Shown here: piece after piece, positions 28,458-41,129 of the stretch
Numbering within the stretch: the stretch's first letter is position 1
Layout of the letters: each line of letters starts with the position of its first letter
Source: Ipomoea triloba
Taxonomy: Eukaryota; Streptophyta; Magnoliopsida; Solanales; Convolvulaceae
Assembly (NCBI RefSeq): GCF_003576645.1
Contig: NC_044916.1
Coordinates: 19,111,070-19,175,069 of the forward strand
DNA length: 64,000 nt
Direction: 5' to 3'
The notes under the pieces: generated by a model
The model's database searches: none
The model's input: the letters and a program-made list of their open reading frames with translations, nothing else
Told to the model about the DNA's origin: nothing
Program-made: the position numbers and the translations under genes

Positions 28458-31400
28458 TGTAACACCCCACTTTTTCCACTACCGAAAATACGGGTATAAT
28501 TTAATTTTTTTTATACAACAGCGGAAGCTTAAACAACAACTAAAAGGAAAAAGGGGTGTTATGCCACGTTCGAGTATCTCTCTTATACTCAAACGCACAG
28601 GCAAAACCTACTACCAAAATTACTATTACAATGGTGGAATTCCTAATGGTACAATAAAATCTTTATACAACGATTCACTCTCATGCCAAGTGCCATGCCA
28701 AATATTTCCTGCAAAAACACTATGGTAGAAACAAAGTCAGCACGACGGCTGGTAAGACGTACTCTACCCCGTAAAACATTTTGCACATAGCACTTTGGAG
28801 CACATAAATTTCCACATAATAAAATTTCAACCCCTTAACATGGCATTTTTAATCTCATCAATGTAAATCATCTTTAATCCATTAGAAGTATATCTTGAGG
28901 AAATCATACACATTCAAATATGTATAAAAATACATACCAAAAATATCTATAAAATTTCCAGGAGATAAGGTCATTGCCTATTTCATAATCCAAAATCGTT
29001 CAACAACTATTTCCTCAAGATTCACCATATACAATATTTATATCAATATTTCCATATAACAATTTCCTCAATACATATCATAATAATATCTTTATCTTAA
29101 CTTTTCCATATAACAATTTCCTCAATATATATCATAATATCATCACTACTCAAAATTCCTTTAAACCAAAACTTATTCACTAATAGAGAGATTTCCAACT
29201 CTCAAAATAAATACCAAAGGAATAACTCCAATATCTCAAAATAATTATCAAATAGATAATTCCAATATCTCAAAATAAACATCCAAAAGATAATTCCATT
29301 ATCTCAAAATAAATACCAAAGAGATAATCTCAATCTCTCAAAATAACCACCAAATAGAGAGTATCCAAACTCTCACAATAACCACCAAAGACAATTCTTC
29401 AAATAATTGATTAAACTTTTCATATATCCAAAAATAGTTATTATATAAAATATCAAGGAGGAATGGATCTAAATGGAAAATTTCAAGCTTCCAAACCAAC
29501 CGGACGAATCCACGAACCGGTGGCCCAAAACCAAATCAAAATCAAATCCAAACCAACCGGACGATTCCATGAACCAGTGGCCAAAACCAAATAGAGAGAT
29601 CTCAACTCTCATCATCATAATCATAATCATAATCATAATAATAATAGTCATAAAGGATAGTTCAAAACCTCCAAGTATCACCACCCTCCGGGACAAAATA
29701 TATAAATAACCATATCCTTCAAAATATCATATCTTACATAAGGACCTCTCGATATACCTATCGAGTTCGAGACGTAAAGAATATTCGAGAGATAGACCTC
29801 TCGATACATGGGATTGAAACATCAAGTGGTCGAGACATCTTTTATGGTCTCGATAAACCGGCACTTCTCCAAGAGGCTGAATGTTAGTCAACATGTGCAG
29901 ATAAAATACTCTAAGTTTGGAGAAGAAGAATATCATGGAGATAAAATATGGAAGAGGTGCTGAGCGGGAGGTTTCAAAATGGACGGAAGTGGATGACACG
30001 TCAGACCTCCACCACAAACGGTCAAGAAGTGCACCAATCCTGAAGTGGTCAGATTCCCCAAACAAGGAATGATGGGAACACAAAAAGAGTAACTTTATCC
30101 AAAAGAAGCAAGTGAAGCATGAACTCAAGAAAGTGGAATATGGAATATTCACTACAAAACAAAAGGCTCAAGTTACAAGACCACTACTCCATGAAAAATG
30201 CTGAAATTGTGCAAAGACCCATGTTCGGCGTGGGAGACCAATTTCAAACGGAATAGTTTTCCCTCCAACGGAACTATTCTTCTACTCTCATATATAAGGA
30301 CGTAAAGACACAGAAGAAAGGGGTTGTGAAAGAGGTCAAGAGGTTAACAAGAGGTGTCTGATAAAAACGTTCCAGTGCAAAGTGCTTAACTTGGAATATC
30401 ATCCTGATATTCAATACAGCGAGAGAACACATCTTAGTGTTCGAAGAGAGTTACAAAGCTAAACTGTCATAAATCCAGAAGGTGACCAAAGCTGCTCTAC
30501 ATCAAAGTTGATTCAACGATAGCTTGTGGTCAGATTGGAGTNTACTAAAAAGGGAAGTTTTTAGTGCAATCCTTCCAGGGAGTTTCTGGAAGAAGAGTGG
30601 ACGTAGGCGGGTTGGCCGAACCACTTAAAAATCTCTCTTGCATTTACTTACTGTTTTCATCTCTCGCTAACTTCTCGATTGCACTGCATATAATCACACC
30701 TCTCGAACTAACTAAAACTCGTGCTAACTAAAAGGGGATAACATTTCCGCTGCGCATAAAACTTTGTCTTCACCTCGTGAGGTATCGAACCTAAACATCC
30801 TAAGTTCAATACACACGAGAGGTCGAAAAGATTTGCAAAATCTTATACAAGTCTATTCACCCCCCCCCCTCTAGACTTGTACCCCATCCCCTTGGGACCA
30901 ACAACATTTATAACCCAAAATTACTTATTCAATGTCATATCTTATGTCTATAACCTTCATATTCATAATATCCACATACCAATATTTTCCTTTTCATAAT
31001 CCATATACCAATAATTTCATCACAAAATCTCTTCAACATAATAATTTCATTACTTATCATAATCTCTATAAATCTAATAATTTCACTAACAATCACAAGA
31101 ACAAACAATATGTATTCACATCAAATAATTTCATAAGACATGTACTCACATTTTCAAAAAATAATTTAAACATAATATCACATAAGCACATATTAAATAT
31201 TTTGATTTGGGGTAAAATAAATTTTGGATAGACATAAATCTTACCTATAACCAACTCTTCTACTTCACTTGCACAATTCTTCTCCCACACATATATGATT
31301 TCTCTCCTCACTTCTCCTCATTTTTCCTCACCACACAACCCCTCTATATATAGGCAAAAGGGAAAGGAAGACAAATCTTGAAGAGAAAGACATATGGGAG

Positions 31401-31784
31401 ATCAAGCTTATCTTATAAGATAAGGATGAAAACATGTGGTATAGAAAGTGACACTTGTCACATTTTTGTGGTGGGTAAGGGAAAATATCTTTGGTTCGAC
31501 TGTTATGGGTTAAAACAGATATAGTTACGGTAGAAAAATTAGAGAATTATAAATGGGCCAATAAAATTGGGCTAAAATAATTAATTTGGAATTGGGCTAA
31601 AGTTAGGTTCAGAACATTACAAAATAATCACATTTGGGCTTAGGGATTTAAGTAGTAAAATAAAAAAAATAAGTTGACCCAATGCTCATAACAAAATAGT
31701 TAGATTTATATAAAATAATAATAATAATCCCTTTTTGAAAATATTTATTAAAATAATAACGTTAGGAAAATACGGGGTATTACA
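28458..31784 (-). mobile_element. Ty3/gypsy solo LTR (Tekay/Del-like) with 5-bp TSD
   Basis: On the - strand it begins TGTAATACCCCGTATTTTCC and ends …GTGGGGTGTTACA. It is flanked by TAAGT at 28453-28457 and 31785-31789. A TATA-like CCTATATATAG (- strand, near 31350) is preceded by U3-like sequence. Tandem ~45-bp repeats with CTCTCAAAATAA occur at about 29180-29400. There is no internal gag-pol, so it is a solo LTR, enlarged by the copia LTR at about 29740-30903. Confidence 0.75.
29740..30903 (+). mobile_element. Ty1/copia LTR nested in the gypsy solo LTR
   Basis: The 3' part matches the 550-1862 LTR: a C-rich run, CTAGACTTGT and the terminal GGGACCAACA. A TATA-like CATATATAAGG lies near 30289. 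The ambiguous base at 30542 falls here. The 5' end could not be fixed, and no internal region follows, so it is a solo or truncated LTR. Confidence 0.65.
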
Positions 31785-32275
31785 TAAGTGCACCTAATGT
31801 TATAACTAGGTGCACCTAGGTTGCACCCAGGTGCATGAATGTTAACAAAGTAAATTACTTGCACAAGTGCAAGTAAAATGTATTGCAGATGCAAGTAAAA
31901 TGTATTATAGGTGCAAGTGAATTGTACATTGAGAATCAATACTAAGTGCACCTAATGTTATAATTAGGTGCACCTAGGTTGCACCCAGGTGCATGAATAT
32001 TAACAAGGTAAATTACTTGCATTTGTAATTGAAAGTATTTGCGAAAATAGGTGCATGAATATTAACAAGGTAAATTACTTGCACTTGTAAGTGAAAATAT
32101 GTGCGAAAATAGATGCACTTGTAAGTGAAACTAGGTGCACCAAAGTTCCAGTTATTTACGAAAATGCCACCGCGTTGTTTTTTTAAAATTGCATCTTATT
32201 CGTTGATCTGGACACGTGGACGGCTGTGAAGCGTTCTCATTTCTTACTTGGGCGGCTGTTCGCATGGGAGCGCGC

Positions 32276-32278
<3 letters not shown>

Positions 32279-32351
<73 letters not shown>
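32279..32351. repeat. (TA)n microsatellite between two elements
   Basis: About 36 TA units separate the element ending at 32278 from the one starting at 32352. Confidence 0.95.
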
Positions 32352-32353
<2 letters not shown>

Positions 32354-32808
32354 GGAAGGATTGAGGTGCGGGGAAGGTTTCTCGTGTGGTTGTGCGATTA
32401 CGCACCTTAAGTACACAAACCAGGCACCTTCAACACACAAACAAAGCACATTAAAATCACAAACCACGCGCATCTAAAGTTTTAGGCCGACGCACCTTAA
32501 GTAAGCAAACTACGCACCTTAAGTACACAAACCACACACTTTAAGAACACAAACCACGCACCTAAGATTTTAAAATGGCGCACCTTAAGTTTATCAACTC
32601 GCGCACCTCAAGCATACAAATCACGCACCTTAATAAGGAAAATAATGCATCTTAAGAAGGAAAACTACACACCTTAAGCTTTAGGTTCACTCACCTTAAG
32701 TTACAACACTGACGCACATTGAGCATACAAACGACGCACTTTAAGAAGGAAAATTGCACACCTAAAGCTATCGCACAACCGCACCAGAGAAGGTCAGTCG
32801 CACGGAAA

Positions 32809-32811
<3 letters not shown>
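32352..32811. mobile_element. TA-microsatellite-bounded element with GCACCTTAAG repeats
   Basis: The ends GGTTTCTCGTGTGGTTGTGCGAT and, inverted, CCTTCTCTGGTGCGGTTGTGCGAT are imperfect inverted repeats. About a dozen copies of GCACCTTAAGTACACAAACC-like units fill the inside. (TA)n stands on both sides. There is no coding sequence. Related elements are at 40366-41132 and 44413-44905. Confidence 0.62.
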
Positions 32812-32888
<77 letters not shown>

Positions 32889-32910
32889 TGTATGTATGTA
32901 TGTATGTATA
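32812..32910. repeat. Compound (TA)n(TATG)n microsatellite
   Basis: TA repeats (32812-32860) pass directly into about twelve TATG units (32861-32910). Confidence 0.95.
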
Positions 32911-32982
32911 TGCAGACTAACACTAAACATTCCATAGTGTTCTATATTCAACTAAATATACTTGCACCATAGAGTGACAAAA

Positions 32983-33207
32983 TGAGAGGACGCAAGCTTA
33001 ACGAGAAGTGGAGAAGATATACAGTGTGTTCATGGTGAAAGGTAACAGCGAACTGTTTTTATTAAGCATAAGTAGAGGATACACGGAGCATATATACAAA
33101 GGCAATGCGTGGTAAAAAGACTTTGTAACAAACTAAACAACTCAAATTACAAGAAAGCCCTTTTTAGACATTCTCTTGCTCAGTCGCATCATTCTTATTC
33201 TTTAGTA
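32983..33207 (-). repeat. 3' LTR of the copia element
   Basis: Direct repeat of 36875-37099, adjoining the polypurine tract (poly-C at 33208-33220 on the + strand). TA/TATG microsatellites lie ~70 bp outside it. Confidence 0.9.
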
Positions 33208-33239
33208 CCCCCCCCCCCCCATAAGCTGGAGCATGAAGT

Positions 33240-35709
33240 TCCTTGATGCCCAGCTTAGATGTGAAGCATTGATACTCAGTGATGGGAAGAGATTTTGTAA
33301 ATCCATCGGCCACTTTGTTAGCAGATGACATTGACAGCCACTAGGTCTTTGATCGTGAAAGTTTTATCCAAGATAGTTTGAAGGATTGAATAAGGTCTGC
33401 TCTTGCACTGGTAACAATTATGTCATCGACATATACAAGCAATGCAATGAAATCACTATTGGTACCTTTAGTAAATAGCGATGGATCTGCTCCGGACTGC
33501 TTGAAACCAACTTGAATGAAGGCATCGATAAGCTTTGCATTCCACTGTCTACTGGCCTGCTTAAGTCCATATAAAGACCTAAGCAGTCAACACACTTGAT
33601 TTTGTTTTTCACTTTCAAAGCCAAGTGGTAACACCATGTAGACTTCCTCATTAAGATCCCCATGCAGAAACGTATTATTGATGTCCGTCTGATGAATATG
33701 TCATCCTTTGGACACTACTATGCTAAGAAATGTTCATGTGATTGTTAGCCTTGAACATGGGAGAAGGTTTCAAGATAGTCAATATCGACCTGCTGTGTGT
33801 AGCCTTTTGCTACGAGTCTCGCTTTGTAGCGTTCTACAGTGCCATCAGCTTTCATCATTTACACCCTATAGGTGTCTTGCCTGTGGGTAAATCAGTTAGC
33901 TCCCATGTCCTATTTTCTTGAAGTGCCTTGATCTCTACAACCATAGCTTTTTGCCAGCATTTATGTTGTATGGCTTGGTTGAAATTCCTTGGTTCACTGA
34001 CCAATGTAATAGCCATGGAAAAGACCTTGTGTGGCAGAGCAAGATTCTCATAAGTTACCACCTTTGATAGCCAATCTAAGGAGGTTCTATTCTGAGCAAT
34101 CGCATCACAATAGTAATCTTAAAGTCTACTTGGGATATGCCATTGTCTTATTGATCGTCGAGGCTGGTCAATTGGGATTGGAGATGTGACACCAGCGTCA
34201 TTATTGTTACTACTGCAAGTGTCATCATGAACAGGACTTGACGGAGAAGTGTCAATGCTATGCCCTGGAACAGAGTCATGCCTGGGCAACTATTGGTTAG
34301 GCATTAGAAGGGGGCAACTCATTGGTGGTTGCTGCTGGTTAGGCAATGGAAAGGGGCTGCTCACTAGTGGTTGTGTATTTAATTTTTCACAGTTAGATAT
34401 GGGCACATTATGTAGTGAGGGATTGCTAAGCTCTACTGTGTGTTCATCATGCTTAGCAAGCATTTCTTGCTACGATGCGCCATCTTGTGACGCGAATGTG
34501 ATAAGTCAACCGCATAACATAGACACCCAAAGACTTTGAGGCTATTAAGATCTGGACTCTGTTGATGCAGCTTGTATTACGGGCTATATCCTTCCAAAAT
34601 TGAAGATGGAAGCCTATTAATAAGGTATACAACATGAATGACGCATTGACCCCAGAACTCAAGAGGCAGGCCAGCTTGGAATCGGAGAGCACGAGCTACA
34701 CTCAAAACATGTTGATGTTTATGCTCGACTACGACATTTTGTTGAGGGGTGTAAGCACACGATCATTGATGGATTATACCATTTTCTACAAAGAAATCCT
34801 TCATATCGAATTCCAAACCTTTATCGCTTCGAATAATTTTAACTGTCATACCAAGCTAAGTTTGAACAAGTTTGTAAAAATTCCTTATTAACCCCCGAGC
34901 TTCTGATTTATTTTTCATTAACCGAAGCCAAGTGTATGTAGAATGGTCGTCGACTATTGTGAGAAAGTACCATTGTCCCCCTAATGATTTTACATGAAAA
35001 GGACCCAAATGTCGAGATGGATAAGATCAAAGCAAGCATTTGAGACAGTATTACTAACTAGAAAAGGAGATCATTTTTGTTTTGCAAAATGACAGATATC
35101 ACACGCCAAAGTCTTTGTATTTGTAGTAGAAATGCCACTAAGAATGTGGATTTTATTCAAGGGATAATGCCCCAAACGTTGATGCCAAAGACCAACACTA
35201 ATACATGGCATGGAGTAATGTCTACAAGAGTCAGTTATCGGCGGTTCCTTGAGCAGATACAACCCCTTTTCTTCTTTAACAAAGCCAATCATCTTCCCAT
35301 GGTCCCCCTGATGTGTGCATTGGCCAGAGGCAAATATTAACTTGTGAGATGAGTGTTATAGAAGCTTACTGGCCAAGACAATATTGAATTTAAATGATGG
35401 GATGTGTAAAGTATCTGTTAGCCACATGTCATTGCTCAGTTTCACGGTTCCCATATGTTCAACAGCAACGCATTCACCATTGGGAAGATTAACCATAGCT
35501 CCCTTAACAATGTGATACTTATCAAAAAAATTAAGAGAACACACTATATGGTCAGTAGCTCTGGAGTCTAGAATCCAGGTTGATAAAGACAAGGTAATTG
35601 AATTAATATGTGTAAAGTCAGAGTACTTGCCTTCAATATCATTTTCAGCCTTGGTGAAATTTGGAATGAGGGATACGACTACATTATTAGGGGTTTGGAT
35701 TTTTTCCAT
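33240..35709 (-). pseudogene. copia pol: protease, integrase, RT (broken and deleted)
   Basis: The protease motif reads DSRATDH (about 35570) where the family has DSGATDH, so the catalytic-site glycine is replaced. A GAG-pre-integrase segment with LWHQRLGHYP and CDICHFAKQK (HHCC finger) is at 35071-35292. Degenerate integrase core follows to about 34500. RT begins at 33855-34061 ([20 protein letters not shown]) and continues to the YVDD catalytic box near 33420. After KDL (about 33345) the frame jumps straight to the element's C-terminal tail (ADGFTKSLP), so most of RNase H is deleted. Multiple stops make it inactive. Confidence 0.9.
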
Positions 35710-35763
35710 CTAGTTTTGGAGGAGAGATAGGAGCTTCTGGACTTGTTCGGATGTGAGCTTATT

Positions 35764-36868
35764 CTAAGAATTCATTGTAGCTACTGAAACCGATTGCTTC
35801 CCTTTTGATTTGTATCTCGGTATCCACCCAGGGGGATACCCATGCTTTTTATAACATTTCTCAACTATGTGATCGGTCATTCCACAGTAAGTGCATCTCG
35901 CATTCTTGTTAGTTCCTCCTCCTCCATTAACATTCTTCTTGCTATTGAAGTAGTTGATGGCTGCTACTATATCATCTGTGGTATTTTGGCCATTCTGAAT
36001 AGCGTCTGCATGGTTGATTTCCACTCCATTCATGCTAAGATTGGTGAGGTTTAACTGTCTCTCAAAGTTTTCTGCCATAACAAAAACCTTATGCATCTCC
36101 TGGAGAGGATCGAGACTCCAGATTTCAACGAATTTTAATCCTCGTTTAGTCGCTGTAAAAATCGGATGATCTGATCGATTTCACGATCCTTTTTTTATTT
36201 CATCCACAAGATCAAATGAACATCGTGGTTCGCATTTACAAATCGACAATGGTCTAAGAGTGTCCATCTCTTCCCAAAGAGTGCGGCATTTAGTGTAATA
36301 ATAGTTCACTATGAGGCTCCCATGTTTCAGGCCATATATTTCATTCTGAAGATATGAGATCTGATGCGGATCGCGCTGTGCAAAACGTCTTATCAGATCG
36401 TTCCAGATATCCATGGCTTTGTCCATATACATCACACTTTAAGCTATGAATGGGTGAACAGATTTGAGTATCCAAGCATACACTATCAAGTTGCATTGCC
36501 TCCAAGCAGAATATTGAGCGTGCCTCCTTTCTGGCGCTTGCAATGGTGCTGTTGACGAGACTCCATTTGTTTTTTATTTCCAGTGCAATGCGCATAGATA
36601 TGTTCCACGATCGGTAATTTCCACTACCTGTGAGAGGAGGAGTAACTAAAACAACACTAGGATTCTCGTTGATGTTGAGATAGAGCGGATTTTTTATGTC
36701 CTCCTGATTGCTGTTTCTCTGTGAAGCATGATTCCTTTGCGGATTGGCTACTAATGTTGAGCGAACTGGCGATCGGTTAGCCGGTGAAGTCGGACAAGTT
36801 CCCTGGCTAGACTCTCCGGTGTCGGACACCGCCGCAGCATAGCTGCCACGCTGTGGCTCTGATACCAT
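35764..36868 (-). pseudogene. copia gag (broken)
   Basis: On the - strand the gag starts at 36868 at a MVSEPQRGSY N-terminus. It carries the copia gag signature NPLYLNINENPS…LTGSGNYRSW at about residues 60-90. It then breaks by frame changes near 36500-36430 and again near 36180-36100. A zinc knuckle (C-X2-C-X4-H-X4-C, CTYCGMTDHIVEKC) is present near 35900-35860. At least two frame changes and stops separate the segments, so no full gag can be made. Confidence 0.88.
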
Positions 36869-36874
36869 GATGGA

Positions 36875-37099
36875 TGAGAGGACGCAAGCTTAACGAGAAG
36901 TGGAGAAGAGATACCGTGTGTTCATGGTGAAAGGAAATAGCGAACTGTTTTTATTAAGCATAAGTAGAGGATACACGGAGCATATATACAAAGGCAATTC
37001 GCGATAAAAAGACGTTGTAACAAACTAAACAATTCAAATTACAAGAAAGCCCTTTCTAGATATTCTCTTGCTCAGTCGCCTCATTCTTGTGCTTCAATA
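36875..37099 (-). repeat. 5' LTR of the copia element
   Basis: Shares with 32983-33207 a stretch from TGAGAGGACGCAAGCTTAACG through TTGCTCAGTCGC. It is the upstream LTR because the primer site adjoins it. Confidence 0.9.
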
Positions 37100-38272
37100 T
37101 AGATGTAACTGTATATAGAATACTACTAGGGCACTTAGTGTATAAAATACAACACTCAACTTGAACACTGTGTCCAAATGAATCCAAAAAATTAAATCCC
37201 AAAAGTCAGTTGAAAACTTAAATATACTACCAAGTTCGTAGCATTATATTTTAGCAATAATCAAACACATTCTAATTATTTCTTGTGTTGCAAGTAAACA
37301 TGTCTAAAATTCTGCAATTTACTTCAAGTCACATAAATCCAAGTCCAGACCAAATTCCAAAATTTTTATTGACAAAAATTACTCTTGATTGACAAAAATT
37401 ATGATCCAAGTTTTTAAAGTCCAACAACAGTATAGTGCACTACAGTCTACAAATAGAGAATTCTTTTCTTGAAGAACCTTTAAGTTTACTCCATAAAATC
37501 GAGATATGAAATCAATCATATTGTTAACTATTTAGTAAACAAGTGGTGATTCATTGCTAAATGCGAGGATCTGTAGCCTTTATCAAAAGGCAAAGTCTCT
37601 CCCTGGTTATTTTCCTGCTTATAACTCGGAACTGTTAAAGTAATATTTCAAGGAATTGTCAATTAGGAAAAGAAAACAGAAGGGAATAATATGGTAAAAT
37701 TACTGAATACAACCTTAACAAAGATACATATATAATAATAAGCTAGATCTAATCTCCATAAGAGAACTCATATATAGCAGTGATTAATAATGTTGTTGAT
37801 ATAGTCCTTACTCAAACAGTAGTCTGCGTCATCCACAAAAGAAGCACATGATGAGAACGTACTCCTACCATATTATGCTTCAAATTCTAATAACACGGAA
37901 ATTAAAGAAAATGATCAAGTTAAGGTAAGGGAAAAGAAGTAGGTAGCAATCTTGATAAAGACATGAAGTAGAAAAGAACATGAATTTGGCTGAACTCTTA
38001 TTACTTGCTAAAAATTTGCCCTTCCCCTCCAGAACTATAACACCTAAGAACAAGTGTTTACTTCTTTTAATTTCAACACTGATTGGATGGTCTCTCCCCA
38101 AGTTCCATTATTTTCGAAGACAAGAGAACTCAAAAATACTTACAAATTGCATGTTCAGTTTGTATGTTTTGAATCATTATGCTCAAATATTGAAGTAGCG
38201 GTGCCACAATGCTTGAATCTCCATTAATCTTTAGTAAACAAACAAACTCGATCAGCTAAAACTTGATATTTC
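37100..38272. other. AT-rich intergenic DNA, no gene seen
   Basis: No reading frame with a recognisable domain and no clear repeat. Short frames on both strands at 37880-38198 overlap and look random. Confidence 0.4.
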
Positions 38273-38549
38273 GGTCCTGTTTGGTAAATGGTTGTTGGCT
38301 GATTGGGTTGGCTGTTTGTGTTAGAAGGTATGATTTGTTGATAGTATTAGCTAATTGTAGAAAGTTGTTTGATAAATTAGCTGATAGCTGTTTGGTATAA
38401 TTTCTTTTCTCAAAAAGCTAATTGAAAAGGCTGCTTTGAGTAGTTGAATTTTAGCATTTTGGAGTTTAAAAAGCTTATTAACCAAACAACTAATAGTGAT
38501 CAAATAAGCCAAAATTGACTAATAAGCTGATTATTTACCAAACTGGACC
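38273..38549. mobile_element. MITE with GGTCCNGTTTGGTAAAT inverted ends
   Basis: The 277-bp element has left end GGTCCTGTTTGGTAAAT and inverted right end GGTCCAGTTTGGTAAAT. The interior is rich in TTAGCTGAT/AATAAGCTGA motifs. The flanks share only TTC, so superfamily is undecided. A relative lies in aldolase intron 1 (45689-45980). Confidence 0.7.
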
Positions 38550-38754
38550 TTCATGAAACACCCGGAGACTAGCAGAAGCACTGTACACGTGTGACAAACC
38601 AGTAAGGCTACACATTATCCTTTTTTTTGAAAACTAGGCTATACATTATCCTAAAACCAAATGATTGATTGATAAGAAGTTACATACTTAAATAGGCAAT
38701 CATTATTGCATGAACCCATGATCCACACAGCTCTGTGGACCATAAATCAAATAA

Positions 38755-38920
38755 TAAACATTCAGTATAAAAATAATGTACATTTAGTATAAAAGTAATG
38801 TACATTATATTAAGGGGATGTACATTATTTGTGTACTAAATGTACATTATTTTGTATAATGTACATTCAGTACAGAAATAATGTACATTCAGTACATTAA
38901 AAATGTACATTTTGTTATGG
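38755..38920. repeat. Palindromic AATGTACATT repeats
   Basis: At least seven copies of AATGTACATT or close variants, separated by TAGTATAAAAGT- or CAGTACAGAAAT-like linkers. The core is a perfect palindrome. Similar TGTACATTA repeats occur inside the hAT element at 5230-5445. Confidence 0.85.
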
Positions 38921-40365
38921 AGTACTAGTCACTTTTGATGTAATTGTATGAATTCTACTTGTTTGAAAAGTCAATTGAATTTTTTTTTATGCCGAATACA
39001 TAATTACATTTTTGTGTATATTTTAATGTCTAATTTGGAGATCATTCATTTTATAATACTTAAATGAAGAACGTTAATTAAAATATGGAGCGGTAGTAAT
39101 TAATGTCAAATTCCGTCATGAAGTGTTATATTTTTGAGTACTCATAAAGCATTATATAATTCATCACTGAGTGACCAATTAAAACACATGCAACTAAGAA
39201 CGAATTACTGTGCATTATTTTATCATGAAGTTTCTCTTTTTGTTCTCTTACTAAATTGGCTTTTCTCATTTCAATATTGGATGGCTCATATCAGTCATGT
39301 CATATCTTCTAACCAAAACTGCTGTCAACATTCACGCCTGTGTTTTTTGAATGTCATCTGATCCTTAGCCACCCTCATTTGAGATGCTTCGTCTCATTCT
39401 TTTTCATTTGTTTTCTCCTGTTATTTTTGCCAACTTCGACTAGATTAGACTTTGGTTAGAGAAAGTGTATATGTCCTTGTTGAAACTTAATTAGATCCGA
39501 TAAAAGTTTAAATCAATTGTTTATGCCGTTCCTTTATTAAATTGTTCATTTGATGGTTTGTTAAATTGTTCCTTTTTTTTTTTTAATGCCTAAAACAATA
39601 ACTATATAATGTAATGTATTATATTACTGTTAAGCAGCAGCTTAGAAAGTCAATTCCAACATCTCATTATCAAAGCGTGGTGCTTATTATTACCGAAGTA
39701 GAAGGAAATAAAGTTGCGATTTCGTTACTAACTATAATTTTTTGTGTAATAATAATCACTTGATTCTGACAATTCATATCATAATAGAAGCTAAGGAAAT
39801 AAATTGAAGTTACGTCATCGCTATTAGCTATAAATTTTGGCGTAATAATAATAAACACTTGATTTATTAAACAATTAAAAATCTCTATGAGTCGATGAAT
39901 TATATATAAGAATAAAATATAATACTCCCAATTAAATTAAGACTAATAATCACCCAGTGTTATAATTTTTATCATTTTAAATACAAAATAAAAATAAAAG
40001 TACATAATAATTACGGGGTGCTGGGATTGTATATTCATTTATAATTCGTTGAATTGATAAATGAAAATTCTCGAGAAGTTTTAAGTTTTAGACTTTTTGG
40101 TAAAAGTGTGGGTCATTGCATTTATACTACAACTAAAATAGAATGAATTATATTCTAGAAAGATGTCGGCCAGGCATGAAGAATGACGAGCAAAAGCCAT
40201 CAGGTATTCAGGCTTTAATTAAAGAAGCTTCAGAAAAACTGATTATCTTTCACACCATGAGTATTATATTTGGTCAGAGGCTCAGAGGAGCCAGAGCTGC
40301 ATGCATCATATTTTTGTTGTTTAATTACCTAATCAATTTCTAATATATATATATATAGATATATG
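38921..40365. other. AT-rich intergenic DNA, no gene seen
   Basis: A ~65-bp module with GTAATAATAATAA(A)CACTTGAT and TATAAWTTTTKGYGTAA appears twice (about 39715-39760 and 39822-39860). Otherwise nothing recognised. A short frame at 40143-40343 has no known domain. A (TA)n tract at about 40340-40365 leads into the next element. Confidence 0.35.
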
Positions 40366-40731
40366 AGAATTTTGTCATTTTTCATATGGGGCAAACTTAA
40401 GGTGCCTAGGGTTTGGGCTTAAGGTGTGTAGGTCTTGTGCTTCTTCAAATGGCACTATACTTAAAGTGTGTGTTTCTATCACTTAAATGTGCGCCATTTT
40501 TAGCTTATGTTTTTTTCTTCTAGACACGCATTTTTTTTTCCATTAATTTGAGCCGTTGATCTAGATTTGATTAACAACTCAGATCTAACAGTATGACCGC
40601 ACTTGGGAGCATGATTGCAATAGGCGCTAGGCGCTAGTCAGGCGGTAGACTAGCGCCTAAGCGGTCTAGGCGGTACCTAGAAGGCGACCTATAAAAACAA
40701 AAAAATAATGCATGTGTGTGGGTGTATGCCA

Positions 40732-40785
<54 letters not shown>

Positions 40786-41129
40786 TACTTCTCTTATTTA
40801 TATAAATAAATAAATTTAAATATATATAAATATAATAAAAAAAATTAACAAGTCCAACTTGCCCGAGTTAACTCGACTAACTCTGTCGAGTTGGACAAGT
40901 TAACTCGGCCGAGTCGGCGGCCCAATGGGTCGAGTTAGGCACTAGACGGCCGCCAACACGACCCAATCAGCCAAGTTAGTCGCTAGGCGGCTGTCCATCC
41001 ACCTACGGAGATGCCTAAGGAGCAATTCGTCTCGGTCTAGGGGCGCCTAGCGCCTAGGCGATGCCTAGACGGCCTAGGTGAGGAATTTTTGCAACAGTGC
41101 CTGAGAGCATCCCGCACCTGAACTCATCC

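Larger units (their letters stand above)
28196..32278. mobile_element. Element bounded by a TA microsatellite, split by a gypsy solo LTR
   Basis: The left end (GGGCCGCCCAGGAGAGAAC…GCGCCACGTGTCCAG) and the inverted right end (CAGCCGCCCAAGTAAGAAATG…CCGTCCACGTGTCCAG) form ~80-bp imperfect inverted repeats. The internal sequence carries many copies of AGGTGCACCTA- and GTGCAAGTAAA-type motifs. The right end abuts (TA)n at 32279. The same family occurs at 52400-53902. The unit is interrupted at 28458-31784. No coding sequence belongs to it. Confidence 0.6.
32983..37099 (-). mobile_element. Ty1/copia retrotransposon with paired LTRs, decayed
   Basis: Two 225-bp direct repeats (32983-33207 and 36875-37099) bound a - strand copia element of about 4.1 kb. 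The initiator-Met primer site (GCTCTGATACCA on the + strand, 36857-36868) lies six bases from the 5' LTR. A poly-C run at 33208-33220 is the polypurine tract on the - strand. Gag, protease, integrase and RT segments follow in copia order. Both LTRs differ at about a dozen positions, so the insertion is not very recent. I see no matching 5-bp target duplication. Confidence 0.93.

Noticed and set aside
29727..30152. 141-codon frame on the - strand
   Set aside because: It lies within the nested copia LTR, antisense to its direction, and shows no domain.
32216..32477. Open frames of alternating Ile-Tyr on both strands (also near 32691-32951, 43219-43638, 52195-52526)
   Set aside because: They are translations of (TA)n microsatellites, open in all frames by composition, with no coding evidence.
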